This document shows, piece after piece, positions 1-11,123 of a DNA stretch of 64,000 bases. The position numbers and the translations under genes were made by a program. Positions within the stretch are counted from its first letter, which is position 1. Each line of letters opens with the position of its first letter. The notes beneath the pieces are model-generated. The model worked only from the letters and a program-made list of their open reading frames with translations, did no database searches and was not told the DNA's origin. Source of the DNA: Solicoccozyma terricola (Eukaryota; Basidiomycota; Tremellomycetes; Filobasidiales; Piskurozymaceae); the NCBI GenBank assembly GCA_001600875.1, contig BCLD01000005.1, positions 255,667 through 319,666 of the forward strand, given 5' to 3'.

Positions 1-394
1 TAGAGTGGCGGTGAGCTTCAACAGCTCAGGAAGGGGTGGATTGAAAGGTAGTTCAGCAACATGGTGAGCAATAGCAGTCTTCCTCACTCGTCTTCGTAGC
101 TACGAGTGTCGCGCTTCCACAGTCATCCCGTCATCTCGCCCTCAACGTACTCGACTCATCCATGGTAGTGGTGGAGTTTATGGTCGAGTTAATTGGTTAA
201 CATGACGTGGTATAAGAGGGGGTGCCCAGGCGAGTCCCGAGAGGGGGAAAGAGAGGATGGTTAGAGTGAGCATGGGGTGGTCATGGTGGCCTAGAGGATG
301 CCAACGATGAAGGGATGTTAAACACTGGTGCTCGTCGACATCCGTGGCTCTGCGAGTAACTAGACAGATTCATCTATGTGCTCTTGCTGCACTT
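1..394. other. No gene seen
   Basis: I see no conserved coding segment here. The stretch lies just beyond the stop codon of the leftward antiporter gene and would hold its 3' UTR and terminator. No repeat shared with the rest of the window was noticed. Confidence 0.4.
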
Positions 395-3074
395 CTACAC
401 TCGTCCTCCAGGGGTGTTGCCTGGGCTGGACGGCCTCGAATTCATCAGAATCGAATCTGGCACCTTTTCCGACCTGGCAGGCCCGCCTGCCATCGGTGTT
501 TGAGGGATTTTCGGATCCTTGAACCTGACGCCGCTCTCGTCGCCATTCCCATTCCGAGGGCGACCCTGTGTTCCCAGCGAGGTGGGTGAGATTGCATGAG
601 CCTCCGCAAATATCGCTGTTATGGGCGATTCATTTTTGGTTGGCGCACTGGACTCTGACGGTGGTTCCTCTTCAGGAGCGGTGGGTAGTCCAGACGGAGC
701 TTGAGGTAGCCGCGAGACCAGGTTGCTTTCGCTGGCCATCGATTTGGTCATCGTTAGGGTGCGGCGGGCGAGGGTGAAGCCTTTTCCGATGGGGATGGTG
801 ATACCTGTAGGTGGCGGCTTCAGCATGACGACGTGGAGGTAAGATCGACAAACTCACCGTGCACAATCACCGAGGTCAGGACCAAGAAGTAAACGACCGG
901 TTCAATGACGCTGCAGCTGGACGTCAACGTCGCTTCAGCTCCACCCGGCAGCACCAAACTCACTTCACCAGATGCTCCCGTTCTGCAGGCAAGAACTCAA
1001 AAGCCACCTGGACGTAGAATACGGCCCCGACGCCGATGGGTCCAAAAAAACCAGCAAAACACGCCTCGTAAAATGTGGGTAGGGTGGGGATGACTTTGAC
1101 CATCGCGATCACCCATGGCACCCGTCGAACGATCATGACGAGGATTCCCAGTACAACGAGCCGCCACGGCGTGANACCCCAAAAGTNGCCGAAGTGNGAC
1201 CAGGGNATGATGCTACCGCTNTANNGACGGNNAGTCNTCAGCGATNCCAGCTTGGTAGANAACACGAGTCTTACTCACATGTAGAGGAAGATCGCAGTGT
1301 TGAGCAATGTATCGATGACATCCTGGAAAGCGTGATCCTCAGTCTGCACTCGGAACCTGTTGCCAAGAGAGTAAGCGATCAGCTACGGGGATGTCGCGAG
1401 TATGTCGAGCTACTCACCAGTCGTCCCACTGCGAGCCAGAATTGCGCAGATCGTAAGCTTCCATAGCTCACCATTCGATCAGGCCGGTCAGACTCACAGT
1501 GAAAGCGTTGCCGACGACAAAGCAGCTGCGGAAAAGCATTCACATGGGTCAGATGAACCATATGTCTTCAATACGAGGATGCTCACCACAAGATCTCATC
1601 CGATCCGATCATACCGACCGTTCCCAAGGTAAAGAAGGCAAGTCCGACTCCATAAGCGAGGAAATTATCATGGTCTATGAGATTTTTCTTCTCTGCGTAT
1701 TTCAGGGTCTTCCGAGCGACGCTGTGGGGAATGAAATTCCAGCGTGGGCTCGCCAAACTTGAAAGACATCCTCACAATCCGATGATAGCTCCCAGAACGA
1801 TGGAGAGACAAATTTGATAAAGGATGATGTTGTAGAACCTGCAGGGACGGAATATGAACACCTTTGCGGCCCAGCTGATAGAAACCGAGCTCACCATTCG
1901 CCGACAGCTCCGCCGATCGTGTGTACGGGACTGTTGGGACAGTGTCGGAGGATGAGGTACATTGCCATGAAGAGGAATGGGAATCTGAGACGAGCAATGA
2001 CCGACTTAAACAGTTCCCGAGCAAGCGAAGGACGACGATTCAGTCTGCACTCACCCTAGACCGTCGTTGGCTCCGCTCTCAGCGACTGCATTGGCATACC
2101 AGGCAAGTAAGTGACGATGATGCAAGCCCGATGAGCATGTGCGCATACGTATGATGTTGCGGACATGGGGCGGAACGTGCCTGTATACGGATGACAACGA
2201 TCAGCTAATTCGCTTGTCCGCCACCCATGCTGTCCACTCGCTTCTCAGCAAATCGTCCTTTGCAGATCGACTAACATAGGATGAATGCAAACAGTCAGCC
2301 GAGCTTCGAAGAGAAAAGGACCCAACCTACTCACGTTAGCAAGCACCGGATCGGTTGGAGTGACACAAGCCGAAATGACCAAGGTCTCCAACTGATAACT
2401 CACAGTCAGCGTCATGTAATCCTCACTCTCCTACCACACTCACAAAAGTTAACCCAGGAATCAACGCCCAGATCAGTAGCGCTACTGAAAACCAAGCGCA
2501 GAGCATGATCGGACCGAGAAGTACGACTAGGGACTGCCATTCTTTGCGGAGGTAGGCTCTGTGGAGAGAGGTTAGATCGGGTGGGTACGTTGGGAAAGGG
2601 AGATAATTACTTTGGGAGGGAGATACCGGTGAAGAGGACTTGGATGCCGATGACGATTCGGGTTACTGGTCATATGGAGAGAGATTAGATCGTAGACCGC
2701 GAGTCATCCGCGCCGCGCTCACTCTGATATCTGCATCACCGTTACACCAACTCACGTCAGTCCCCAATCTACAACCTACATCATCACTCCACTCACGTCA
2801 ACGAATTCAATGCCTCTTCATTACCAGCCCATCTAAGCGGTGAGAACCAATCCGCAGCGATAGGTCCAAAGATAATCCCCGCAATGAGAGCCAAAAGTGC
2901 TTCGGCTGCAACAGCTCCCACCCCTCATCAGCAACATCTCCACCGCACGGCATCCTTTGGCTCACATAAGAACAACCTATCCTTCAGCAGATAGCTGATC
3001 AGGCCAATTATTATGATGTATCCCCCAACGATGGCGAGACCGATCGAGGTCTCGGTCACTGCTAGAGCGACCAT
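395..3074 (-). CDS. Nha1-type plasma-membrane Na+(K+)/H+ antiporter (CPA1 family)
   Basis: Exchanges intracellular Na+ or K+ for protons at the cell surface, by family. The gene is split into about a dozen short exons. Readable in order are MVALAVTETSIGLAIVGGY at the start (3074), a TM segment ending SYLLKDR, LIAGIIFGPIAADW, GPIMLCAWF, CVTPTDPVLA, ILAESGANDGLG, GGAVGEW, YNIILYQICLSIVLGAIIGL, the ALYQ-like segment ending FFTLGTVG, DVIDTLLNTAIF, FAGFFGPIGVGAVFY and finally PVVYFLVLTSVIVHG. The TPTDPVLA and ESGANDG motifs hold the conserved Asp residues of fungal Nha1/Sod2 proteins. A hydrophilic tail of about 140 residues follows, rich in Ser and Pro, as is usual for the cytosolic tail, though shorter than in yeast Nha1. 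Scattered N bases at 1175-1260 fall inside one exon but do not close the frame. Family assignment is firm; exon borders and the true C-terminal end are inferred. Confidence 0.85.
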
Positions 3075-3784
3075 GACGGTTCCTAACCCTGCCGATCGAT
3101 CTGTCGTAAGTGATGCCTCTCCAGGAGTGAGCCCGATGGAAGCTTCCGGGGAGGTAACGTCTTAGTGTTTGTAGTGCAACTTGCAGATCCTCGATATGAA
3201 GGACGTCTAGCTGATGTTATTCAAACCACGGGGGTGTAGGGACGAGGCAGCCGGAAGACAATTTGGGTCGTTGATGGCGTGGAAGAGTCCGGGATGGTTA
3301 AAGGTGCACCCTTAAAGCGGGTATGGAGGTAATATAGAGAAGTACGTTGATGTCGGTGTGGTTGTAGATGCCCTGTTAAAATGATGGTGTAGATGTCGTG
3401 TCTCTTTGGAAGCGATCATTTATATCCGATGTTATCTAGTAGAGAGCTGTCCTGCAATCGTTCGATCTCTACGGGGCTCTCGGTGGTTCCGGTTCCAAGA
3501 CGCTATGTCTTATCAACTGGATGAGATGATGCTGGATTCCATCGACAGGGTGCTGGTTGCTAAGGGATGGATGATGTGGAAATACGTTGTGATGTAGATA
3601 GGATGGTTGATTGTCTAAACAGTCGTCGTCGTCACCTCTCTGATGCTGTTCACCATCGGACCATCACGCACAAATACAAAGACGACTAGACCAACCTCTA
3701 CGGCCGCACTCAACAATGTTGCGATTATATGAAAAATGAGATGTATAAACGGGTGAATAAAATAAAGGGAAAAAGAAGCCGGCA
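3075..3784. other. Upstream region of the antiporter; no gene seen
   Basis: About 700 bases without a convincing coding segment. It should hold the 5' UTR and promoter of the leftward antiporter. The nearest clear TATA-like box on that strand is the one in the left arm of the adjoining inverted repeat (near 3795-3803), which is rather distant. Confidence 0.4.
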
Positions 3785-4250
3785 AACGGCTCTGTTATAT
3801 AGACAAGCTTGGGGGAACAAACAATGGAAGGCTCAGACCATCCTAAGCCACTGCCAAGCGCCCAGCTTCAGTTACCACCATTGTCCGTTTCTTGAAGCAA
3901 ATATTTGTTGGTGTTGGTGAGCAACGTATTTCTTGGTACCATTAGACACGAGGTTCGAGCTGAAAGCACGTGATATTTTCAACAAACAACAACGGACATC
4001 CACACTGAGTTAAGTCCGTCACCGGGTTAACTTGGTGTTGAAAATTGACTCGTAATCAGCTCGAACCGCGCGTTTCAGGGAACAATGGAGTCCTCGAATT
4101 CTCCTCGTATAACTATAACAATTGATATTACTTCAAGACATATGGACAATGGTGTTAGTTAACTGGTATTGTTCTAGGATGGTCTGAATTCTTCTATTGT
4201 CGCTTTGCTCAGATTTGTCTATATAAACAGGGCATTTGTTAATCCCTTTG
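3785..4250. repeat. Diverged inverted repeat with outward-facing TATA boxes
   Basis: The two halves, meeting near 4017, are diverged reverse complements. Shared blocks in the same order on both arms are a CTGTT-TATAGACAA block, TCAGACCATCCTA, CACCATTGTCC, CTTGAAG, GGTTCGAGCTGA and ATTTTCAACA. Each arm carries a TATATA-A element reading outwards (left arm on the minus strand near 3795-3803, right arm on the plus strand near 4219-4226). It could be a foldback element or two head-to-head copies of one promoter-bearing unit. No terminal TG..CA and no clear target duplication were found. Confidence 0.6.
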
Positions 4251-4269
4251 TAGTATCTACGAATTAACC

Positions 4270-5200
4270 CCTTTTAATACATCTCACAGGCTTCCAAAGC
4301 TGTCTTTTCCATTGCTCCCAGCCTAAGACCTATGTCCCTTGTGTGTGCTAGGTAAGACGCAGTCCGAAGCGCCATCTGTTGAAATAGCCGTGTCTTTAGA
4401 GCGCTCTATCACTCCGGACAGCAGGACACTCCTCCGGACAATCGGACAATTGCCGGGAGGAACGGTATCAGGTCAACCATTGTCCTCTAGCTGTCTCTTT
4501 GACTATAAAGATCCAGGGAATGTCGAGCCAGAGGTGTACCTTTGTAGATGGAACAACCAATTCATTTGTCACCAACTCCCAATGGTCCTCCAAAGGATTG
4601 GCGGTGTGTCTTGCTAGGAATGACGCGGCATAACTGACATCTGGACGAGTGCAACCTGCAAGCCATTGCAGACACCCAAACAATCTCTTGATAGGTGATA
4701 AGGCTACTGATTTGCCGTCCGTAACTGTTGTCTTCCCAAGAGGTGCCGCCCAGTTTTGATAATTTGCATGCTTGGGGAATCGCTCAAGCAGTCGATCAAT
4801 ATGCTGGTTGCGTAAGGAAAGCTTGCCTGTTTTTGCGATCTTGAGTCACTTTCATTCCGAGGATGGTACTCACTTCTCCCATCTCTGAAAGTTTCCAGAA
4901 ATTTCCAGTAGCTTACTGATATCGCCTTTAGTCTCTGCGGCTATGACAAAATCATCCACATAGACCAGAATGATTACGAGCCCCTCCCTCCTTGATTTGG
5001 GTCGTGTGTAAAGGCGCCAGTCGGATTCAAGCCCACGGACTCCGATCGTTGATAACCTGTTACTGAGCTCCATCCACCAGGGTCGCCCGGATTGATTTAT
5101 ATATCGCTCTGTTGCTATACAGCAGATCGACCGTACCATATCGATACCCGCGGGCGACCTCGTCCGACACTGTTGAAAAATCACGTGAAAGCGCCTCAAC
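4270..5200 (-). pseudogene. Ty1/copia reverse transcriptase relic
   Basis: Minus-strand remnants of a copia polyprotein. The RT catalytic box LVIILVYVDDFVIAA lies near 4930-4990, followed by CLQWLAGCTRPDVSYAASFL near 4620-4680 and, beyond an inserted LTR, ALRTASYLAHTRDIGL near 4320-4376. Several frameshifts separate the blocks, and RNase H is not recognisable, so the copy is dead. The blocks match the better preserved element at 32.7-34.2 kb residue for residue in many places. Sequence to the right (5200-5500) may be older, unrecognisable polyprotein. Confidence 0.8.
4377..4571 (+). repeat. LTR-E copy 1 (solo LTR) inside the copia relic
   Basis: A 195-bp sequence starting TGTTGAAATA and ending TTCATTTGTCA, with TG..CA ends. 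It recurs at 9526-9721 and 32190-32371 in the opposite orientation. It splits the copia relic between the HWEL and ALRTASYLAH blocks, which are contiguous in the element at 33.6 kb, so this is an insertion. The flanks ccatc and ccaac match at 4 of 5 positions, consistent with a decayed 5-bp target duplication. Confidence 0.7.
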
Positions 5201-6031
5201 CATGGTGGCCACTACCACTGTGCCTTTGTACCCGCTTGAACCCGTAGGATAATGAGACTGAAAGATCTAAGGTACATCATTGGTAACAGTGCCCGTTTGC
5301 AAATAGCTTGCAATTGCTCGTGGACGCTTGCCGAATTCTTCAGGTGTTCGAGGGGACGGCAGAACGCCTTGGTGGTCCCGGCGGATAGCATCGCCGCGCT
5401 CTCGGGTATCCTTATGCGTCTCGTCACCTGGGTCCTATCCTTGCGGGCGAACGCTATGGGTTCGTTCCGGGGGTTCAGAAACCCGTGTACTGTAATGAAT
5501 CTAAAATCTTAGACCCAGCAGATGTCATCGCAACTGAGGGACAGCAGGACTGCAATAATCAAGGTCGCTCAGGGCTAGACATCACAAAGCCTCATCACAG
5601 ATCCGTCCTGTAGCTCTACGCTGCGTCTGCAATCACGGTGCCCATAACTCGGTGACGACTTTTTTTGTTTTTTGTTTTTGGGAGCTGTGGGATGCCTAGC
5701 AGCCTGGGAATATGTGATCCAAGTGGTGTCGAGACCATCATCCAGCCTGGCCCTCGGCCCTTAGCGTCGAAAAAGGGGGCAAATCCGGGCGGGCCAAATC
5801 CGGTCGTGAGATCGGTCTTGGGGACCGGTTCCAACCGCTAGGAGACCCTAGACATGCGCATTTCCTCTTCCACCCTTAATGAGGAAGGTAGCCCCGGAGT
5901 GTGGCTATCCGGCAGTGTCCCATGAGAGGGTCGCATAGGATGCCAGATTCAGGATCCGCTACCCGGTCTGGACTGTCTGTTAAACGTGTTAAACAGATGT
6001 GGCTTGCAGAGCGGCTTAGTAACAGACGTCT
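5201..6031. other. No firm gene; probable old repeat debris
   Basis: Open frames here are short and match nothing I recognise. A T-rich run lies near 5658-5675. Adjacent copia sequence suggests part of this is decayed element, but no motif supports that beyond about 5200. Confidence 0.3.
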
Positions 6032-6430
6032 ATGCTTGCCGCCGGTCTGGATCCTCGTCAGGTGACCATCACGCTGGGCTGCTCGCAGGTCTGTGACGTT
6101 GATGATGACTTGCCGCCGGCGACTCAGGAACATGTTCACCTGAAAATGAACGATGCATCTAGTACCCGAGGAGGATGCAGTCCCCAAGTGTGACATTTCC
6201 TGTGTGTTTACAAAATAAATGCGGTAACAGTTACAAATGCTTGCCGCCGGTCTGGAAGCCACGTCAGGTGACCATCACGCTGGGCTCAGGTCTGTGACGT
6301 TGATGATGACTTGCCGCCGGCGACTCAGGAACATTTTCACCTGAAAATGAACGGTGCATCTAGTACCCGAGGAGGATGCAGTCCCCAAGTGTTGACATTT
6401 CCTGTGTGTTTACAATATAAATGCGGTAAT
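6032..6430. repeat. Tandem duplication, two copies of a 205-bp unit
   Basis: Unit 1 runs about 6032-6228 and unit 2 about 6237-6430. Both begin ATGCTTGCCGCCGGTCTGGA and end AAATGCGGTAA, with only small indels between them (for example, unit 2 lacks a few bases after the CTGGGCT block). Each unit itself repeats the CTTGCCGCCGG core twice. The array sits about 350 bp upstream of the hexose transporter start and could carry duplicated regulatory sites; that role is inference. Confidence 0.85.
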
Positions 6431-6716
6431 TTCTTTCATGAACTTCTGCCTCAGGTTTCGTTATACTTGTGCTCTCGCGTGCTTTTCCCTCGGCCACCTG
6501 TCACCTTCGCTTTTCTATCCCGTCGCCATCCTTGTTGGAACGCCCGGCATACACTAAGCCCCCGAATCAGTAGTACCTTTGGCGTGGGCCACCATAGGTG
6601 CATGGCCGGCACTGGACGCCACCTCCCCGTCCCGATGTGGCTCCCCATGGGCCGTGTCGTTTTTTGTGGGGATGATTGTTTCATGGTCGTTGTGCTGTAG
6701 CTTGTAGCAGAATGGC

Positions 6717-6724
6717 TATATAAA
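6717..6724 (+). promoter_or_regulatory. TATA box of the hexose transporter
   Basis: TATATAAA lies 57 bases before the ATG at 6781, followed by a pyrimidine-rich stretch suited to transcription starts. Confidence 0.6.
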
Positions 6725-6780
6725 CAGACGACGGATATTCCTCTTTTCAATCCTATCCCTTCTATAACCTAGTAGCAAAA

Positions 6781-9016
6781 TGGCACCTACACTGGCTGTC
6801 TTCCTCGGTGCTTTCGCCTCATTTTCAGGATTCCTGTAAGATTCAAGCAGTCTTGTGCTGTCCAGAACTCAATCTACTATCCTCCTTTCGCAGGTTCGGG
6901 TATGACACTGGTTACATCTCGGGTTGCAAGGAGATGGCGTAAGTCTGGTTGATTGTTGCTCTCAACTTGGCCCTGACCACTCTACTCTTGGTCCAGATCC
7001 TTCCAACAAGCCTTCGGTACCATGGGCCCCGATGGGGCCTACACTCTATCGACCGGCACTCAGTCGCTGTTAACATCCATTCTTTCTATTGGTAAGTTAT
7101 TTTCCCGAAACAAACAGCCTCTACCCCCGTTGATTGGCCCTGTCGCTCAGGTACCTGCGTCGGCGCACTCTTCGCTGGCATGCTCGGCGACAAAGTTGGT
7201 CGTCGTTACGCCATCATCATCTACATCGGACTTTTCTGCATCGGTGTGGCGTTGCAGACGGCCGTCAAGAACGTGGCTGGTTTCTCGGTGTGAGTCTCTT
7301 CAGATTTCACTCTGAACTGACTTGGCTAAACCTCGCACTTATAGAGGACGAGTTTTCGCCGGACTAGGTGTCGGTGGCACATCCTGTCTAGTTCCGTTGT
7401 ATCGTGAGAATGTGTAATGGATGTGAAAGGGATACATGATGAGCTGACAAGACCCCTTGCTGATTTACAGAGGCTGAAAGTGCTCCCAAACGCATGAGAG
7501 GTGCAATTGTTGCTGCCTATCAGTTTTTTATTACCGGTGAGTAATATCATTCACCATCAGTCCGTCCTCCATGGTATCTACGCTTACACTCCCCTTACAT
7601 TAGTGGGTCTGCTTGTCGCTTCCATCGTCGTCAATGCCACCAAGAACTTCGAGGGCTACAAGAGCTTCGAGCTCCCGATAGGTCTGCAATTCATCTGGGC
7701 CATTATCATCGTGATCGGTCTCTTCATATTGCCAGAGTCCCCACGATACACTATGATGAGAGGTGACGAAGAGAGGACCAGAGCCATCATCGCCAGGCTC
7801 AACGGTTACTCCGTGGACTCTATCGAGGTCGAGGAGCAGGTCAACGAAATCAAAGCGAATTTGGAGAAGGAGCGTAAGAACGGCTCGGGATCCTGGGCCG
7901 AATGCTTCAGGGGTGGGGATGCCAAGACCAGGACCAGAATTTTGACAGGATGTACATTACAGGCTCTTCAGCAGCTTACTGTGAGTAAGTTGTGGGTTTA
8001 TGTGTGAGTGAGTGCGCTGAGGCCGGGTACATGCATTCATGAAGGGTATCAATTTCATTTTCTACTACGGTACGCGGAATTACACTATTCGACAAGAGAC
8101 TTTCATTGATATACCTACCTGGAACAGGTACCACCTTTTTCAAAAACTCTGGAATTTCCGACCCATTCTTGATCACCATCGCGACGAGCGTGGGTCAACG
8201 TCGGCATGACCATTCCAGGCATGATAGCCGTTGACAGGCTGGGAAGGAGACGCCTGATGATCTACGGTGGTGTCGCGATGGCGATTTGTCAGCTCCTAGT
8301 CGCTGTCATTGGCCTAGCGGTCAAGGTTGATAACGCAGCTGGACAAAAGGCTCTCGTTGCACTCGTCTGTATCTACATCGCTCACTTTGCGGCAATATGG
8401 GGACCGTTCGCGTGAGTATTTGCGCTCGATTCTGGGGAGAGTCACCTTGTTCATGTGCCTTCTTTCCGAAGGTGGGTCATTACCTCCGAGATCTATCCTC
8501 TGGGTGTGAGGGCAAAGGGCATGTCTTTGTCGACAGCTTCGAACTGGTAAGTGTTACGTCCACTGTAATATCCCTCTCGGGCTCACGCAGTAAAAACTTC
8601 AGGCTCTGGAACTTTGGTATAGGGTATGCGACTCCCTACATGGTTGACGTTGGACCCGGGAAGGCTGGCTTGAAGACGAATGTTTTCTGGATCTGGGGAG
8701 GTTTCTGCATCCTCTGCGTCGTGTTCTCTTACTTTGTGGGTATTCCTGTCCCTTCACGTCATCCATATGCAGGCGCTGAAACGCCTGCGCAACCTCTCAG
8801 ATGATCCCGGAAACCAAGGGTCTCAGTCTCGAGCAGGTGGACCTGCTCTACCGCAACTCGTCGCCACGCAATTCTATCGCCTTCCGCGACAAGATGATGG
8901 AGGAGAACATGCACGACGAGATCATGGAGGATGGAACCATTCAAGTTCATCTTGATCACGGTGTGATCGATGCCAAGCATGCGGAGGTCGCACAAGATGA
9001 GAAAGTATCCGAGTGA
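6781..9016 (+). CDS. MFS hexose transporter, one apparent frameshift
   Basis: Twelve-TM sugar porter importing monosaccharides. After MAPTLAVFLGAFASFSGFL an intron precedes FGYDTGYISG. Family signatures follow in order: GDKVGRR after TM2, GRVFAGLGVGG, LPESPRY before the central loop, LQALQQLTGINFIFYYGT in TM7, DRLGRRR, and IPETKGLSLEQVD after TM12. About nine introns separate the exons. Near 8191-8194 the expected codons for a Val-Val-Asn-Val segment are broken by one extra G (GTGGGTCAAC); upstream and downstream exons are otherwise intact, and no intron can restore the frame. This is either a base-call error or a recent inactivation. A TATA box precedes the gene, and a duplicated 205-bp block lies further upstream. 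Substrate within the hexoses cannot be told. Confidence 0.88.
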
Positions 9017-9205
9017 GATGTGGGTATGGACGTTCAACACGCTGTGCAACCAAGCTTCGACAGTCTCCCAGGTGAATACAAGTGGGCCGAGGGCGTTGTC
9101 GTTACATCAGATAGTATACATATATATTGTAAAGTTGTGTAGTCTCGTGGAGGTTATGGGCTGGATGAGATAGGATCCGTTGAGATGATATCCAGACTGG
9201 TAGCT

Positions 9206-9400
9206 TAGGCCCAGCCCCAATATGCCCAATTCGTTGCAACGCTGAGACCCTGAGATCGATTTTTCAAGGCTTGCAGGTCCTGGAAGCGGTACAATATACC
9301 TTGGGCGGTCCCTGCGGAAGCTATGGCGACATCCTCGGCTAAGGCAGGGAGCGGGCGACCGTAAACCCTGGAGAGCCGTTCCTCTTGAATGCCAGCAGCA
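9206..9400 (-). repeat. Gene-fragment duplicate, copy 1
   Basis: About 195 bases nearly repeated at 11793-11990, roughly nine bases in ten identical by eye. On the minus strand both carry the same C-terminal-looking segment (ALAEDVAIASAG, YRFQDLQAL, SVATNWAYWG). In this copy a longer open frame runs from 9531 to 9205. I do not recognise the protein. Both copies look like pieces of one dispersed gene. Confidence 0.6.
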
Positions 9401-9525
9401 GCTTGCGCCTCCCGGTTAACTTGCGAAAAGTCTTTGAGGATCAGTGCGTCAAGAAGGACGGCCACCTTGTTGCCGGCGAAGTTTCGACTTTGTGGTCGCT
9501 GGACCAAAAAGTCTTTGCCTTGGAC

Positions 9526-9721
9526 TGACAAATGAAATGGTTGTTCTCTCTACAAAAGTACACCTCTGGCTCGACATTCCCTGGATCTTTATAGTCAAAG
9601 AGATAGCTAGAGGACAATGGTTGACCTGATACCGTTCCTCCAGGCAATTTGTCCGATTGTCCGTAGGAGTGTCCTACTGTCCGGAGTGATAGAGCGCTCT
9701 AAAGACACGGTTATTTCAACA
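9526..9721 (-). repeat. LTR-E copy 2
   Basis: 196 bp matching 4377-4571 and 32190-32371. On the minus strand it starts TGTTGAAATAACCGTG and ends CATTTGTCA. No target duplication is visible (flanks tggac and gatac). Confidence 0.65.
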
Positions 9722-9805
9722 GATACCATACAATCAAGTGAACTATTTACTGGATCATGGGCTGGCGGTTTGCTCTCTGGAATATCGCTTAATGCCCCAG
9801 TAAGC

Positions 9806-10500
9806 AGCGACCAAGTCCAACCCTCAAGGGGATCAATCCTGACGTGACCGCACACAGCGTTCGAATGAAGCAAATCCGGGAAGACTTCCTAGATGCCTAC
9901 CTTTTCATCCAGCCGAAGCTTGACGACGCTCTGACATCGACCGGCGATCTATCACGAATTCTAACAGATAGGATTTGCTGCATGGGTTGGTTTGCCGGAG
10001 GATCGGGAACAATCTATCTCACTCACGATGTGCTAGCTTACAATGAGACCGCGACGGTGCACCGGAGAATTCATCCTATTAGAGCTATCATATGTACCTA
10101 CCCCAACGGCGATAGCAACCTGCAATTTCCACAACCTGAGAGGGCGTTCGAGGCTCTGAAGGACGACAACCCGGAGGAATGGAAGGTCATGCAGGATATA
10201 ATGGATGAGCCGGTTTCTACAAGTGCTTATGTCAAGTGAGTGGGCGAGCCTCCTTTTTGACTATGCGTTGCCTCTGATTTTGGCGATGTCCTCAGGGACT
10301 GGAGCAACCCTGAAGGCAGCCTTGCCGGTAATCGTTTCAAATGGCTCATAAATGTGAGGTATGGTTACGCCTTTCATTAGTGTTGGAAGTGGCAAATACT
10401 GTGCTATGGTTGAACTGGAAGGTTTGTTGATAAAGGCATGGCTCTGCCTTGGGCCAATGTCGTCGGCTGCAAGAGGTTCAGAAGTGCTCAATATCCTTTG
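9806..10500 (+). pseudogene. Unrecognised gene broken by an LTR fragment
   Basis: After an acceptor AG near 9805 an open exon reads SPTLKGINPDVTAHSVRMKQ and continues to SAYVK, where a GTGAGT donor stands at 10235. An acceptor near 10291 joins in frame to DWSNPEGSLAGNRFKWLI, but the frame then stops at 10378-10380, exactly where 33 bases identical to the start of LTR-A are inserted. Beyond the insert the sequence again looks coding (GRFVDKGMALPWANVVGCKR). The 5' end was probably lost with the LTR-E insertion. The family is unknown to me; the soluble, mixed composition suggests an ordinary cytosolic protein. Confidence 0.55.
10381..10413 (+). repeat. 33-bp fragment of LTR-A
   Basis: Starts TGTTGGAAGTGGCAAATACT and is identical to the first 33 bases of the LTR at 34186, then departs abruptly. 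It sits inside a disrupted gene. Confidence 0.75.
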
Positions 10501-10533
10501 TGGTGAGAAGGATGTAGTTTAGACTATGCGCGG

Positions 10534-10980
10534 CTAAGATAGCTCCATATGTGCCGTAATCTCCTGGAGCATCTTCTCGAACGTATTGATGACCTCGTTC
10601 AGTTTTTGGATATTTCCATCCAGCCGATCACCAACCTTGGTTTCAAAGGCTTCAAGGTTTCCGGGACTTACGGGGTCTGTTCGAGATGTCTCAGCCGTGT
10701 TTTGACGAACGGCCACCTGATACTGCTCACATTTCCTCATAAAAGGAACACAACTCCCATTCCACCAATCACCAAGACTTTTGAGTCTCCGGCTGTACTC
10801 TCGAAATTCCACCTGTTTTTTCACGGCCGAAATGATGAGACGTTCCGCAGCATCGACAAGTGCCTTCCAGTCGACCGTGGGCGTGGCGGGCCCGAAAAGC
10901 TCTCATATTTATTTCCCGTACGCCGAAAAGGCAGCACCGACATGTGTGCATATCGTCCCGAGAGCTGCAAATTCGGCCAT
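10534..10980 (-). pseudogene. Unrecognised helical protein, probably broken near its N-terminus
   Basis: An ATG at 10980 opens MAEFAALGTICTHVGAAFSAYGK and stops at once. A second frame continues ATPTVDWKALVDAAERLIIS and runs to a C-terminus with long amphipathic helices (GDRLDGNIQKLNEVINTFEK). The only GT..AG pair joining the two would leave an intron of about 24 nt, too short, so a frameshift or decay is more likely. The helical make-up resembles N-terminal signalling domains of fungal NLR-like proteins, but that is only an impression. Confidence 0.4.
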
Positions 10981-11123
10981 GTTAAAGGGATATGTGCTTT
11001 GTGTTGCGCGTCTCTATGATCCGTTGCCGGCAGAATGTGATTGAAACTGCAGGATTATGGTAGGTACCCACAAGCATTCCTCTCTTTGTACGAGTCGAAC
11101 CGAGATTCTGGCCAGACCATATT

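Noticed and set aside
5616..6262. Two minus-strand open frames upstream of the hexose transporter
   Set aside because: One covers the duplicated non-coding block, the other has no motif; both look like chance frames.
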